From Phoronis ovalis (taxonomy: Eukaryota > Phoronida > Phoronidae), in NCBI GenBank assembly GCA_028565635.1, contig JAOXYB010045526.1, positions 1 through 12,390 on the forward strand: 12,390 nt of DNA, written 5' to 3'. The notes beneath the pieces were generated by a model. That model saw only the letters and a program-made list of their open reading frames with translations. It ran no database searches and was not told the origin of the DNA. The position numbers were made by a program, and so were the translations under genes. Within the stretch, counting starts at the first letter, position 1. Each line of letters starts with the position of its first letter. Positions 1 to 8,030 of the stretch are shown here, one piece after another.

Positions 1-36
1 TGCAATTCCTTTCGCTCAAATAACCAATTTAAACAG

Positions 37-95
37 CGTACAATGATGATTCTTCGAATCGTCGTTGTCTTGTTGAATATTGCGTATGTCTGGAG
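37..95 (+). CDS. MLX: MLX exon (most 5' in window), tentative
   Basis: Bounded by a possible acceptor (aatttaaacag, ending at 36) and a good donor (GAG|gtacgt at 96). Read so that it leaves phase 0, it gives YNDDSSNRRCLVEYCVCLE, entering with two bases of a split codon. The run DDSS...VEY resembles my recollection of the segment before the SDNSLD stretch in human MLX, and phase 0 matches the next micro-exon. A rival reading starts at ATG 43 (MMILRIVVVLLN...), is hydrophobic and MLX-unlike, and ends in the wrong phase. The polypyrimidine tract before 37 is weak, so the left edge could instead be a transcription start. Confidence 0.5.
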
Positions 96-3000
96 GTACG
101 TGGATGGAAACATGTTTTTACGCCAGTTTAAGGTGTTAAAGAGATGTTCTGGTTAGTTTCTTGTGGGTACTTGTGCTGATTGGTAAATTTTTTTTTTTAA
201 ATTCAACCATGAAATTTTCAATTCTCGTGTCACCCCTTGATACTATTATATATAATACGAGCCGCCTCGGATCCAGGAGCTATATTGATCATTTCTATGA
301 TTTTTTTTGGCATTTTTGCGGGATTTTTGACAGAAGTGGAAATATATGTATTTCATTCATTTCATATTTTTATTCGTTTTTTATTTTTTTTATGGCACCA
401 GCCACCTGCGATCCTGGCTGCGGAGTCTGGCCACGGGTCCCACTTTACTGTACTGACCCTACTGTAGGTTGCCTGTGCCACACGGAGACGTAGGGTTATG
501 ACCGGTCTTTTTTTTAACTAAAAGTTTTATGGAAATCTCATCTCGTTCACCAGAGAACAAAGTAAACATCAAAAAAAATTTTGCGAAACAGCTTTTAACT
601 CACACAGGACCATAAAGGATGGCCCTACGACTCCCCTTCAGATAACTAAGACATTTAATAGGATCATGTAGCCAGGATTAAAGCAATGCTGACTGCTATC
701 TTGTTCGCGATTTATAAATTTAAAACGATAATATTAAAATAAATTGTAAATGCCCATTATTTGTTTTTCAGGGCAATGATAACAGCTTTGATGGTAAGTG
801 AATTAGTTAAAACAGAATTGACTTACATAATATGCAAATTACTTTGATCAAAGATTCCTGAATAAAATGAGGTAACTCCAGGCCCAGGGAAAGGGATGTA
901 ATATTGAATTGTGATCGTTGCATCACCGAACCTCCAAAACCTGTCCTGTTTTATCTAGGTAATGACCAAAAGTCGACCTATATTATACCTGGGGGGTACT
1001 CAAGTTATTTTTTGGTGGGGGTGTGCAGCTCAGTTGAAAATTTTGGATTTGGATTGTATACTTCTTACTGTATTTTTTTGGATTGCTACCTTAAAGATGT
1101 TCAAAATTTGGAATGCTAGCTACCTGCTGCTTACAGCAAATAATTAATTTTAGGTTTGTATCCATAAATAAATTTTGGAATTTGGTTTGTATCAGTCAGT
1201 CTGCGTAAAAATGGATTGCTACTCAAATGTCTTAAAATTTTGGGTTGCTACCCTTATATTTCACCAAATTTGGATTGCTACCCTAAAATTTCAAAAAATT
1301 TGGATTGGGTTTGCTACCACAAGCTAAAATTTTGGATTGGGTTCCGCTGCACATCCCCATAGTCAAAAAACCTTGAGTACCCCCGGGATATTATACCAAA
1401 TGGTGAAAAGTAGCCCATATTATTGAGAATTGAAGTAACACAAATCTATATCATAGGTCTTGCTGCTTTATAAATGTCTTGGGGATGGCACTAGTGAAAA
1501 GAGTGAAAAATGCACGAATGAAAAATCACCAAGAAGGGGTATTTTTCAACTTGGCATGTGTTACACATTTAGGGTATGCATTTAGCAAATTATGGCAAAT
1601 AGGATCCTTGTTTTTAGAATTTAGGTCTGCCAAAGGGTATATTTGTTACCATCAGTTAAAAGTGGTGTGTAAAAAGGGTTTACGAAGGGTCACTGTTTAA
1701 AAATGCAGATCTTCCAAAGCAGTGTTTTTTTACACAAGCTATTTTTAAATCACCCCTATCCATAAGCACCATCCCTGCAATTTATGGTAAAAGTTAAGGA
1801 ATGTTAACAGTTAAAAGGAATGAACCCATATTTCTAGCAGATTAAAAAACCTGAATCATATTTAAACTGCTTTTAAATCCAAAAAATATACATCCAAAAT
1901 GTGACCAATGTACAACCCTTGTGTCCAATATTTAGGATTATTTATGCACATTTACACATAATCTGCTCTGAGATGTTGATTTTGGTTTCCCTTGATTTCC
2001 TATAACTATGTCTATATCTATATTCTTAGTTGTTGTATTGTCAAAATATTTTATATTACGACATTTATTCTAAACTACTGCTAATTGTTTAAGCTTGCTT
2101 CTTTCTGTAGCAGGTCTAGCTGCTTTATCTTTGTAATTACGCTTCAAAGTGTTAGATTTTGGATTTGGGTTCTGATAACTTGACATAGAAATATGAATAC
2201 TTTAAGACTGACTGCTTGTAACTGACACTGACATAATGTCAATGATGAAGAATTAAACAACATTAGAAGAAACCGTCCACGAGACCTCCGTCACCTAGAA
2301 ATATAAAGTGATATAACGTTTCTACACCAAAAGTTGTTGAAATTTTCTTAGCTAAACAGCTTTCTCACCAGGGTAAATTGATAGCGTTGTGAATTAGTGA
2401 GGATATAAAGCAAAATAAAGATAATTTTACCAAGTTTCAGCTTGAAAAGTGCAAAAAAAATTGCAATTTAAAAAAAATTAAAATTAAAAAAACTTTCCCA
2501 AAATGGATGCCTATCAGATCATGAAAATTGTTTTCAACATTATGCCTTTTAAATTCATTAACATTAAAGTATGGCCTTTGCAAAATTGTATACTGTTGCA
2601 TGTCTGTTTCTTAATTTTTATTAGAAATATTTATAAAGAAAGTTGTTGTCAGATAACAGTGGATTTGCGTATCTCAAGTCCTTAAAAAGAGAAACTCCTT
2701 AAACAAATGAAAATGTTATTTGTTTTGTCATGTTTATTATTTCACCCCAATGTTTGGGGTATCAAATATTGATACAAATTGGACGTGGAAATCAGTGTTT
2801 TTTTGTTAGCTGAATTTTATAAAGCAAAAGTTGATGTGCAGTTTCAAGGTGTAGTAAAATTTCATTACCTGTTAAATTACCTGCAAATTATTTTACCTTC
2901 TAATGAATGTACCAGTTAAATAAAGTATTTTAAATTTCAAATAAAGGTATGTTTTTAGACTTTTTTACGTCCAGACTTTTGCGTATACTTGTTGGCATTT

Positions 3001-6000
3001 AGTGGTCATAAACCCAATTGATCTAGCAACTCAATGTTTTGTAAACAATTATTTCCCCTTGATTGTTTGTCCTATTTTTTTTTCGAAATTAACTCTCATA
3101 AAATGACCTAGACTAGATAAAGTAACAGCTGTTAGACTGACTAGTAATGCAATCTAATTTGAAAAAAAATGCAATCCAGTGAGTAATCCACTGTTACCAT
3201 AAATACCTAAATAATCAAAATATATATCTGAAGAAAAAGTTACCATTTGAATGTGTTGCATATAAATGTGCAAGTTGACAAGTGACAAAAATTATTTACT
3301 TTTAAACTAAATATTTTTTGCTTTGCATTACTGATTTATGCATCCCGTTACTGGGGTTATGATAATGGTTTTACTCAAATATCTTTGTGGATGTACAAGA
3401 TAGGATAGAACAGTTTAATATATATAAAATGTGATTTCATCTTATTTATTAAATTTGCCTAAAACAAACATTAGAATCTTTTCTTGTACAACTCATGAAA
3501 TAACCTGGTAAGAAAGCTGTTATGCTATATAAAATTCTCATCCACATTTTCATCAATTTTTTTATGTCAGACAAAGACTATATATAGTGTTCTAGAAGTT
3601 ATAAAATATTAATCAGTATGGAACTCATAGCAAAAGGGAATAAGCACCTGTGATTTGACTGGTCATGTGACCATGGATTTTCTGTGTTATGTTACAGTGT
3701 CCTTCGAAAGTACTGGGTCTAATATGCAACGGGCATTCTCACGCGCCAGTAGTACAGGCTCACTATCTGGTGCTATTCACTCGTCTTGTTCATCGGCACA
3801 AAATACAGGTATGTATTACAGCATGTTAAGTGTCCTGAGCACACTTGCTGGGACATTCTCCAGGACATGATACCTTTTCCACATTTAACTGCCTATGGAT
3901 GTGTGCATGGTTGCGTTAGTTACTGAACAGCGGCATAGGCCACCACAGGTTTGTTTGCAATTTCAGCGACATTCTGTCTTAACATCTGTTACAACAGTTG
4001 TGCAAGTTTTTATTGCTTGGAGCTTGTTGCCTGTTGCCTAACTGTCATGGTCCGTGTAAGTCGCATGAACTAATGGAAAGGTAGGCCACTAAATCTTATG
4101 GAAGGTAAGTAATTGATACAGATGGAAAAGAAATTTCAGTAAACCATTGAATGCTCGGAATCCACTCAGTGTGAACTCAAATATGACAGACATTTTGTTA
4201 GACAAGGAAGTAGCTTTCCACATTGCTTTATACCATGCATGCTGTATTCCGGGGTGCACATTGAGCATGTTGTTTCCCTATGTTGTCAGCACATTCACCT
4301 GGCTTGCATTTATTATTTGCAATGGTTCCATCTGTTACAGGGCCCCACAAAATAAGAAAATTGTCTCTTCTTACTATAACAGTTGTTACCTGATGATTTT
4401 CATGTTTACAAACTAATTGCTTCATTTTAGATGATGAAGATAGCGATCACAAACAGACAATGACTTACAAAGACAGAAGACGTGAAGCTCATACACATGC
4501 AGAACAAAAAAGACGGGATGCCATAAAGGTATGATGATAAGTTTTGAATTTAATCAGTGACGTCAACATATAAAAGGTTATTTTGAATAAGAGCCTTTTC
4601 CTTGAGTAAAAACTCGTTTAAATAGCAGAGCCTTGTAGAGTTGTTAGCAAGTAAGAGAGATCTGGTATATGAAATCTGAAATTCAGTATAAGATGTCTTT
4701 GTTGCTTTCTTTTTCATTGAAGTGTACTGTGCTGTTTTTTTTTTTAATTCTATGTTATACTGAATTAAGTTCAGGTTGATTCAAGCACATTGAATCTTGC
4801 GCACTTATGTGGTAGACGGCATTTTTCATTGCTTGTTGTTTCTGTGCATTAGTTGGATTCACTTCCAAAAGCAAGACAATAAACTTGGACAAAAGACATC
4901 TTTTTGTTGTTTTTTATCCCCTACAGAAAGGTTATGATGAGCTTCAAATTTTGGTGCCAACATGCAATCTACAGAACGATGGCATTGGGTCACAAAAGCT
5001 ATCAAAAGCCACCGTTTTACAAAGATGTGAGTGTTTCTGTTCATTCAGTAGTTCTTAACTATGTCCTTTATTATTCAGATAAATCTGATGGCAGAGTTCT
5101 TTATAAATAAATACACCCCCTAATAAATGATATGAAAACAAAATTTTATGTAATATCAGTTCTTGTAACTAATTGAAAAGTAGTGAGATATTGACATGAA
5201 TGGGATTTGTAATCAAGTTAAATGTGCATTTTCCAAGCTCAGGTTGTAGCATACTGTAGTGAACTATAATAACTGTGTGGAAAAAAACCAAAAGAAAGAT
5301 TTAACGCTCAGATCTACGGATTTTTGGATAGCTAGGGTCTCAAACATTATTGAAAAATGAGTAAGTAATATCTGTTCCTTGTTTATTTTGTTCAATGTTT
5401 GTTTGTGTTTCAGCTATTGATTACATACAGTATCTGATACAACAAAAGAAAAAACAGGAGGATGACTTAGATATGCTCAGGAAAGAAGTTATGGCATTGA
5501 AGATCATGAAAGCGTGAGTAAACACAACCTCACAAGTATAGTAATAAACTTTTGTCAATGTGACAAAGACGATCAATTGTTAATGACATGAATAGTAATG
5601 CAGCTGAAACTAAAATGTAATTATATAGCATACCAATTATTATATATTCCAACAATTTCCATATTAGATAACCATGCAAGTTTACCAGCAAGTGATATAA
5701 TATCATTATGACATATATGGAGTGTTTACGGTGGAAATGGGACTCAACTACAAGCCCAGTTCGTACTTATTGAGTATGTCATATGAGATGTGGAATATGA
5801 TGAATGGGTTAAAATTGGTTACCAACTTTTGCCAAGACAAAAATAATAGATTATTATCTTGATACAACATGTTTCTAAATATTTCCCTCTAAACATGCTT
5901 ACAGACCCGTAGAATTGAAGTGTATAGGCTAGAAATTGCAAATCCAGAATGCATTGAAGGGAGATGGAAAACTTTGGTATCATTCATGGATGCCTACAAA

Positions 6001-6884
6001 GGTACCCTGTTTTCTTGTTAATATTAAATATAGATATTGTAATATTTTGTACTCCTCTATTGCAGTAATTATGAACATATCGTCAAGGCTCATCAGAACA
6101 CGCCGCAGCATGGAGAGAATCAGGTTTCTGATGATGTTAAGTTTCAAGTGTTTCAACAAACCATGGATAGCTTGTTTCATTCCTTCAATCAGTCCATCTC
6201 TGTCGCTAACTTTGCCGAGCTGTCTGGCTGTGTGTTTTCCTGGCTTGAAGAGTACTGCAAACCTCAGGTGAGAGAGTTTTGTCTGCCTGTGTCATGTCAT
6301 TTGATAGAATTTTAAACTAAAAATAGTTTCTTACAATTTAAGTCAAATGCAATTACAAGATAAATGCAAAACAAACATCTTGTAAGCTACTAATGTTGCC
6401 TCTGTCATAAACTTGTAGTTTTTTTGCCCTCGCAAATAACTAAATTCATTTTAATGACAGTGTTGTGGAGTGACCATTGGTCATTATAAGGGTGGTACTA
6501 TTTAATTTATTAAAGTACAAGTATGCTGATGATCATTTTTCATTTTGATAGTTATATTGGGCCACTATTGTGCAGGCTATGCATTGAGAATTTCATAAAC
6601 TTTTGAGATTGTTACGTTACTCCACCCAACGTTTATGTCACAGTTTTCTGAACCACATATCTGACTTCATAATGCTGAGAGACTTTTTACCAGTGTATTT
6701 TGTAAAGCCAGTGTGAAAACAGAATATTCACTATTGTAAATTGAAAATGTTAATTTTATAGTTACAGGATTTTTGCAAAAATATGTTACAACTTTGTTTG
6801 CAGACATTGCGAGACCTTTCCATTCAAACTCTGAGACAAGTCAATCTCCAGGTGCAACAAAATAAACAGGCACAGCAAAGATGA
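37..6884 (+). CDS. MLX: MLX homologue (Max-like protein X), bHLH-leucine-zipper transcription factor, spliced, 5' partial
   Basis: Joined exons 37-95, 772-793, 3698-3808, 4431-4528, 4927-5026, 5414-5513, 6066-6267 and 6804-6884 encode about 256 residues, ending at TGA 6882-6884. Every intron is GT-AG and all phases agree. Domain order: acidic/Ser-rich N-terminus; basic region around AHTHAEQKRRDAIK with the His-Glu-Arg trio that reads CACGTG E-boxes; helix-loop-helix (KGYDELQILVPTC, then GSQKLSKATVLQ); leucine zipper; C-terminal dimerisation/cytoplasmic-retention region (VFQQTMDSLFHSF, CVFSWLEEYCKPQTLRD). Known family role: obligate partner of MondoA/ChREBP in glucose-responsive transcription, and of MAD1/MAD4/MNT-type repressors; it shuttles between cytoplasm and nucleus. 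Length fits the shorter human isoforms (about 244 residues). The true start codon is probably upstream of the window. Odd points: Glu in place of an Arg in the basic region and a Gln-rich tail. Family call is very secure; the two first exons are less so. Confidence 0.95.
96..771 (+). other. MLX intron 1
   Basis: The intron runs from donor gtacgt to acceptor tttttcag. It is mostly AT-rich with T-runs, but 392-505 is a GC-richer island holding a 33-codon Cys-rich reading frame from ATG 392. An inverted repeat pairs 484-495 with 623-634. No MLX-like exon was seen inside it. Confidence 0.5.
484..634. repeat. Inverted repeat in MLX intron 1
   Basis: GGAGACGTAGGG (484-495) and CCCTACGACTCC (623-634) are inverted copies matching at 11 of 12 positions. 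Weaker pairing continues inward (TTATGACC against GGACCATAA). This could be the remains of a foldback element or an RNA hairpin. Confidence 0.4.
772..793 (+). CDS. MLX: MLX 22-nt micro-exon
   Basis: This sits between a strong acceptor (ttgtttttcag, ending at 771) and a consensus donor (gtaagtg from 794). It reads GNDNSFD plus the first base of a Val codon completed by the next exon (G|TG). DNSFD lines up with DNSLD of vertebrate MLX just before the conserved EST...SRA.S.GS segment. Phases (0 in, 1 out) fit both neighbours. At 22 nt it is too short for ordinary gene finders. Confidence 0.75.
988..1387. mobile_element. 400-bp non-autonomous DNA transposon (MITE-like) with TIRs and 8-bp target duplication
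   Basis: The left end (988-1029, CCTGGGGGGTACTCAAG...GTGCAGC) and the reverse complement of the right end (1346-1387, CCCGGGGGTACTCAAG...GTGCAGC) match over 42 bases with small differences. The core GGGGGTACTCAAG is exact. ATATTATA flanks both ends (980-987 and 1388-1395), a perfect 8-bp target-site duplication. There is no transposase frame. The interior carries degenerate copies of GGATTGCTACC. An 8-bp duplication is the hAT-superfamily length, but the termini were not matched to a named family. Reading frames across it (904-1119, 962-1147) are incidental. Confidence 0.85.
1213..1317. repeat. Internal array of about 30-bp units within the transposon
   Basis: The core GGATTGCTACC, with variants, starts at 1213, 1242, 1272 and 1302, a 29-30 bp period, each preceded by an A/T-rich AAATTT-like spacer. 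A further copy lies at 1080-1090. The last copy has extra bases (GGATTGGGTTTGCTACC). Confidence 0.75.
1482..1775. repeat. Possible second decayed inverted-repeat element
   Basis: GGGATGGCACT at 1482-1492 pairs with AGCACCATCCC at 1765-1775 (9 of 11 matching as an inverted repeat). Some further similarity (AAAT before, GTGA.../AAAA after) is visible on both sides. No clean target duplication was found. The interior holds a chance frame at 1479-1700 that resembles no known protein. Confidence 0.3.
3698..3808 (+). CDS. MLX: MLX exon: Ser-rich segment before the bHLH
   Basis: Acceptor gttacag ends at 3697 and donor gtatgt begins at 3809. The exon gives SFESTGSNMQRAF then SRASSTGSLSG and a Ser-rich stretch to QNT, leaving phase 1. 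It aligns with the vertebrate EST(R)KGS..SRANSIGS...PNT segment. Clustered Ser/Thr make it a likely phosphorylation region (inference from composition). The reading frame is open upstream of 3698 back to 3655, but that extension is intronic and does not match the family. Confidence 0.9.
3809..4430 (+). other. MLX intron 3
   Basis: The intron runs from gtatgt to ttcattttag. No extra exon, repeat or RNA was recognised. Overlapping frames on both strands near 4147-4425 carry no family signature. Confidence 0.85.
4431..4528 (+). CDS. MLX: MLX exon: acidic linker and DNA-binding basic region
   Basis: Acceptor ttcattttag ends at 4430 and donor gtatga starts at 4529. It encodes 33 residues once the split Asp is counted: the acidic DDEDSDHKQ linker, then YKDRRREAHTHAEQKRR and DAIK, phase 0 out. 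The His, Glu and Arg of HTHAEQKRR are the E-box-contacting positions, and the last Arg marks class B (CACGTG) specificity. Relative to human MLX (KDRRRRAHTQ) one Arg is Glu and Gln is His. Confidence 0.96.
4529..4926 (+). other. MLX intron 4
   Basis: The intron runs from gtatga to ctacag and splits the basic region from helix 1 in phase 0. It is AT-rich with a T-run near 4735; nothing else was seen. Confidence 0.9.
4927..5026 (+). CDS. MLX: MLX exon: helix 1, loop and start of helix 2
   Basis: Acceptor ccctacag ends at 4926 and donor gtgagt begins at 5027. It encodes KGYDELQILVPTCNLQND, GIGSQKLSKATVLQR and the first base of the next codon. The Gly-Tyr-Asp-x-Leu helix 1, the MLX-type long loop and the SQKLSKA start of helix 2 are near-identical to vertebrate MLX. 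Confidence 0.97.
5027..5413 (+). other. MLX intron 5
   Basis: The intron runs from gtgagt to tttcag and interrupts helix 2 in phase 1. No other feature was seen. Confidence 0.9.
5414..5513 (+). CDS. MLX: MLX exon: helix 2 end and leucine zipper
   Basis: Acceptor gtttgtgtttcag ends at 5413 and donor gtgagta starts at 5514. It gives SIDYIQYLIQQKKKQEDD and LDMLRKEVMALKIMK plus two bases of an Ala codon. The heptad-spaced Ile/Leu/Met pattern continues helix 2 into a coiled coil, the dimer interface with Mondo and MAD partners. It matches the vertebrate TIDYIQFL...KKKQEEE...LRKDV.ALKIMK segment. Confidence 0.97.
5514..6065 (+). other. MLX intron 6
   Basis: The intron runs from gtgagta to attgcag in phase 2. 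It holds a 9-bp inverted pair (TATGACATA near 5709 and TATGTCATA near 5774) and otherwise no recognisable content. Confidence 0.85.
6066..6267 (+). CDS. MLX: MLX exon: zipper end and C-terminal dimerisation/cytoplasmic-localisation domain
   Basis: Acceptor ctattgcag ends at 6065 and donor gtgaga starts at 6268. It encodes 68 residues: ANYEHIVKAHQ, a short acidic/Gln linker, then VKFQVFQQTMDSLFHSF, SISVANFAELSGCVFSW and LEEYCKPQ. This is the hydrophobic helical domain shared by MLX and MondoA/ChREBP that drives heterodimers and cytoplasmic retention. It is the longest coding exon in the window. Confidence 0.97.
6268..6803 (+). other. MLX intron 7
   Basis: The intron runs from gtgaga to tttgcag in phase 0. 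It contains the perfect everted palindrome TGACCATTGGTCA at 6471-6483. No coding content was seen. Confidence 0.85.
6804..6884 (+). CDS. MLX: MLX terminal coding exon
   Basis: Acceptor tttgtttgcag ends at 6803. It encodes 26 residues, TLRDLSIQTLRQVNL then QVQQNKQAQQR, and a TGA. TLRDL...LRQ matches the vertebrate TLRE...LHQLKNQLY ending, but the tail runs several residues longer and is Gln-rich. Confidence 0.93.
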   Translation, partial: TLRDLSIQTLRQVNLQVQQNKQAQQR

Positions 6885-7018
6885 GAGGAAACACGGAAAC
6901 TCAAAGCATTTCATATTTTTGATAAACATTAGCATTAATTTTGTGACAGTTTGCAAACCGTGAGAAAAGTCCAAAGTGCTTTATCAATTATTATCTGGTG
7001 GAATAATGGACAAGCTTG

Positions 7019-7024
7019 AATAAA
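7019..7024 (+). terminator. Candidate proximal poly(A) signal of MLX
   Basis: AATAAA lies 135 bases after the stop codon, with a modest GTG/T-containing downstream stretch. It may give a short 3'UTR isoform. Confidence 0.3.
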
Positions 7025-7497
7025 ATCTTGTGAATCTAGAAGTGTGCTAAAAAACATGGTAACATTTTAAATAGCTATTACAATGTATGTCAGTCTTCAT
7101 CCTATCATGACTGGAGACTTCTTTCTTGTTGTTACATCTAATCTCTCTGGTTTCCCATAGATCCTTGCCCGAATAACCCTAAATATCGATAGTATCAAAA
7201 TGCATTAGTTTCACATTTCAGTTTTACTATTAAGCAGGTGATAATAGATTCATCGCTTACAGATATTAGAATAAAACCCCTGATTGCATCTTTTGGACCC
7301 TTTGTCATTTGCCGACAAGTTGTCCTTGCATGAATTGAGATTTTGTAAATGTATTTGTAGACTTGATACTGCATATCTATAATTATAGAACCGTTTATTA
7401 GATGGCATAGTTGTACCACGTGTACCAATATAAACTGACGTGTGCTGAATGTTACATACATGGCTATTTTGTATTTCATGTACGTTGTATTTCGGCA

Positions 7498-7503
7498 AAT
7501 AAA
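7498..7503 (+). terminator. Candidate distal poly(A) signal of MLX
   Basis: AATAAA is followed within 20-40 bases by a G/U- and U-rich tract. This is the best-looking 3' end signal downstream of the MLX stop. Confidence 0.5.
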
Positions 7504-7634
7504 ATGCTACATGAACAAAGGTTGAATTTTTTTAAGACAGCTTTTTTTCCCATTTACTTTTATATACCACACATGTGAATAATTAGTTGGCTAACACAAA
7601 TAACAATTGCAAGGTGCAATTTTAATGCGAATAC

Positions 7635-7640
7635 TTTATT
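7635..7640 (-). terminator. Candidate poly(A) signal of the minus-strand CAP-Gly gene
   Basis: Read on the minus strand this is AATAAA in the context gacAATAAAgt-like (ACAAATAAAGT). About 30-45 bases downstream comes a GU-rich stretch (ttgttatttgtgtta). If used, the CAP-Gly transcript has a 3'UTR of about 2.5 kb. A much nearer AATAAA lies at 10115-10110 on the minus strand, so a short form is equally possible. Confidence 0.35.
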
Positions 7641-7769
7641 TGTCTATATTTTTATCTATAAGGCTTCAACAAACACAACAAGCTTGATACAGATCAATGA
7701 TCATAGCAAGTACATTTTAAGTGTTACATTTACATTAACATGTCCAGTTGCATTTATATGATGATTAAG

Positions 7770-8030
7770 GAGGGAAATAGGTCCACTTTTCCCAGAAAAG
7801 TCCCTAGAAATGGATTCAGTTAGTAAAAGAGTCAATTTTTGGGACGAAACAAAAATGGGCCTCTTCCAAGCGAAAACTATAAATGAATCCTTTTTTGAGT
7901 GCCAACCCAAAAAAGGGTTCCCAGTGCAAGTCTAGCAATAATCCTAGTAATGGACAAATTTGTTTTGAGAAAATCCTCAGAAATGGGTGAATGTTCAGAG
8001 TTTGGATAGCACATCCCATCTAAAAAAAGG
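7770..8030. repeat. Repeat-like segment, possibly a decayed relative of the intron-2 transposon
   Basis: Three copies of an AAATCCT.AGAAATGG-like motif occur at 7795-7813, 7935-7953 and 7967-7986. The right edge, read on the minus strand, has a T-run followed by GGGATGTGC and CCAAA, echoing the terminal segment of the 988-1387 element (T-run, GGGGATGTGC, CCAATCCAAAA). No clear ends or target duplication were found. Confidence 0.35.

Larger units (their letters stand above)
794..3697 (+). other. MLX intron 2 (2.9 kb)
   Basis: The intron opens with gtaagt and closes with gttacag. It contains the transposon at 988-1387, a weaker inverted-repeat candidate at 1482-1775, and an A-rich low-complexity tract at about 2450-2500. 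From about 1800 to 3690 the sequence is AT-rich with no recognisable gene; short frames such as 2503-2685 look like chance. Confidence 0.7.
6885..7520 (+). other. MLX 3' untranslated region (inferred)
   Basis: AT-rich non-coding sequence follows the TGA. Two AATAAA signals occur, at 7019-7024 and 7498-7503. The second is followed by a U-rich stretch (gttgaatttttttaag), so the longer form of about 640 nt is favoured, but alternative ends are possible. Minus-strand frames at 7195-7498 have no recognisable domain. Confidence 0.55.

Noticed and set aside
904-1147. Overlapping plus-strand frames at the left end of the transposon as a transposase remnant
   Set aside because: They translate the terminal repeat and repeat units only; no transposase motif is present.
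2450-2500. A-rich tract as a retrotransposon poly(A) tail
   Set aside because: It is mixed A-rich low-complexity sequence without an upstream SINE/LINE body or flanking duplication.
4228-4425. Minus-strand frame of 65 codons over MLX intron 3
   Set aside because: It overlaps a plus-strand frame of similar length, shows no domain and is not flanked by fitting splice sites; it is chance.
5936-6271. 111-codon plus-strand frame (CTG/ATG-type start) overlapping an MLX exon
   Set aside because: It reads the MLX exon 6066-6267 in a different frame; the MLX frame has clear homology, so this is a shadow.
6471-6483. TGACCATTGGTCA palindrome as a nuclear receptor site
   Set aside because: The half-sites are everted with a 3-base gap rather than the usual inverted form, it is mid-intron, and no other support exists.
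7417-7422. CACGTG E-boxes at 7417 and 11877 as MLX/Mondo autoregulatory sites
   Set aside because: About one such hexamer is expected by chance in 12 kb of this composition, and neither has the paired spacing (two E-boxes five bases apart) of a carbohydrate response element.
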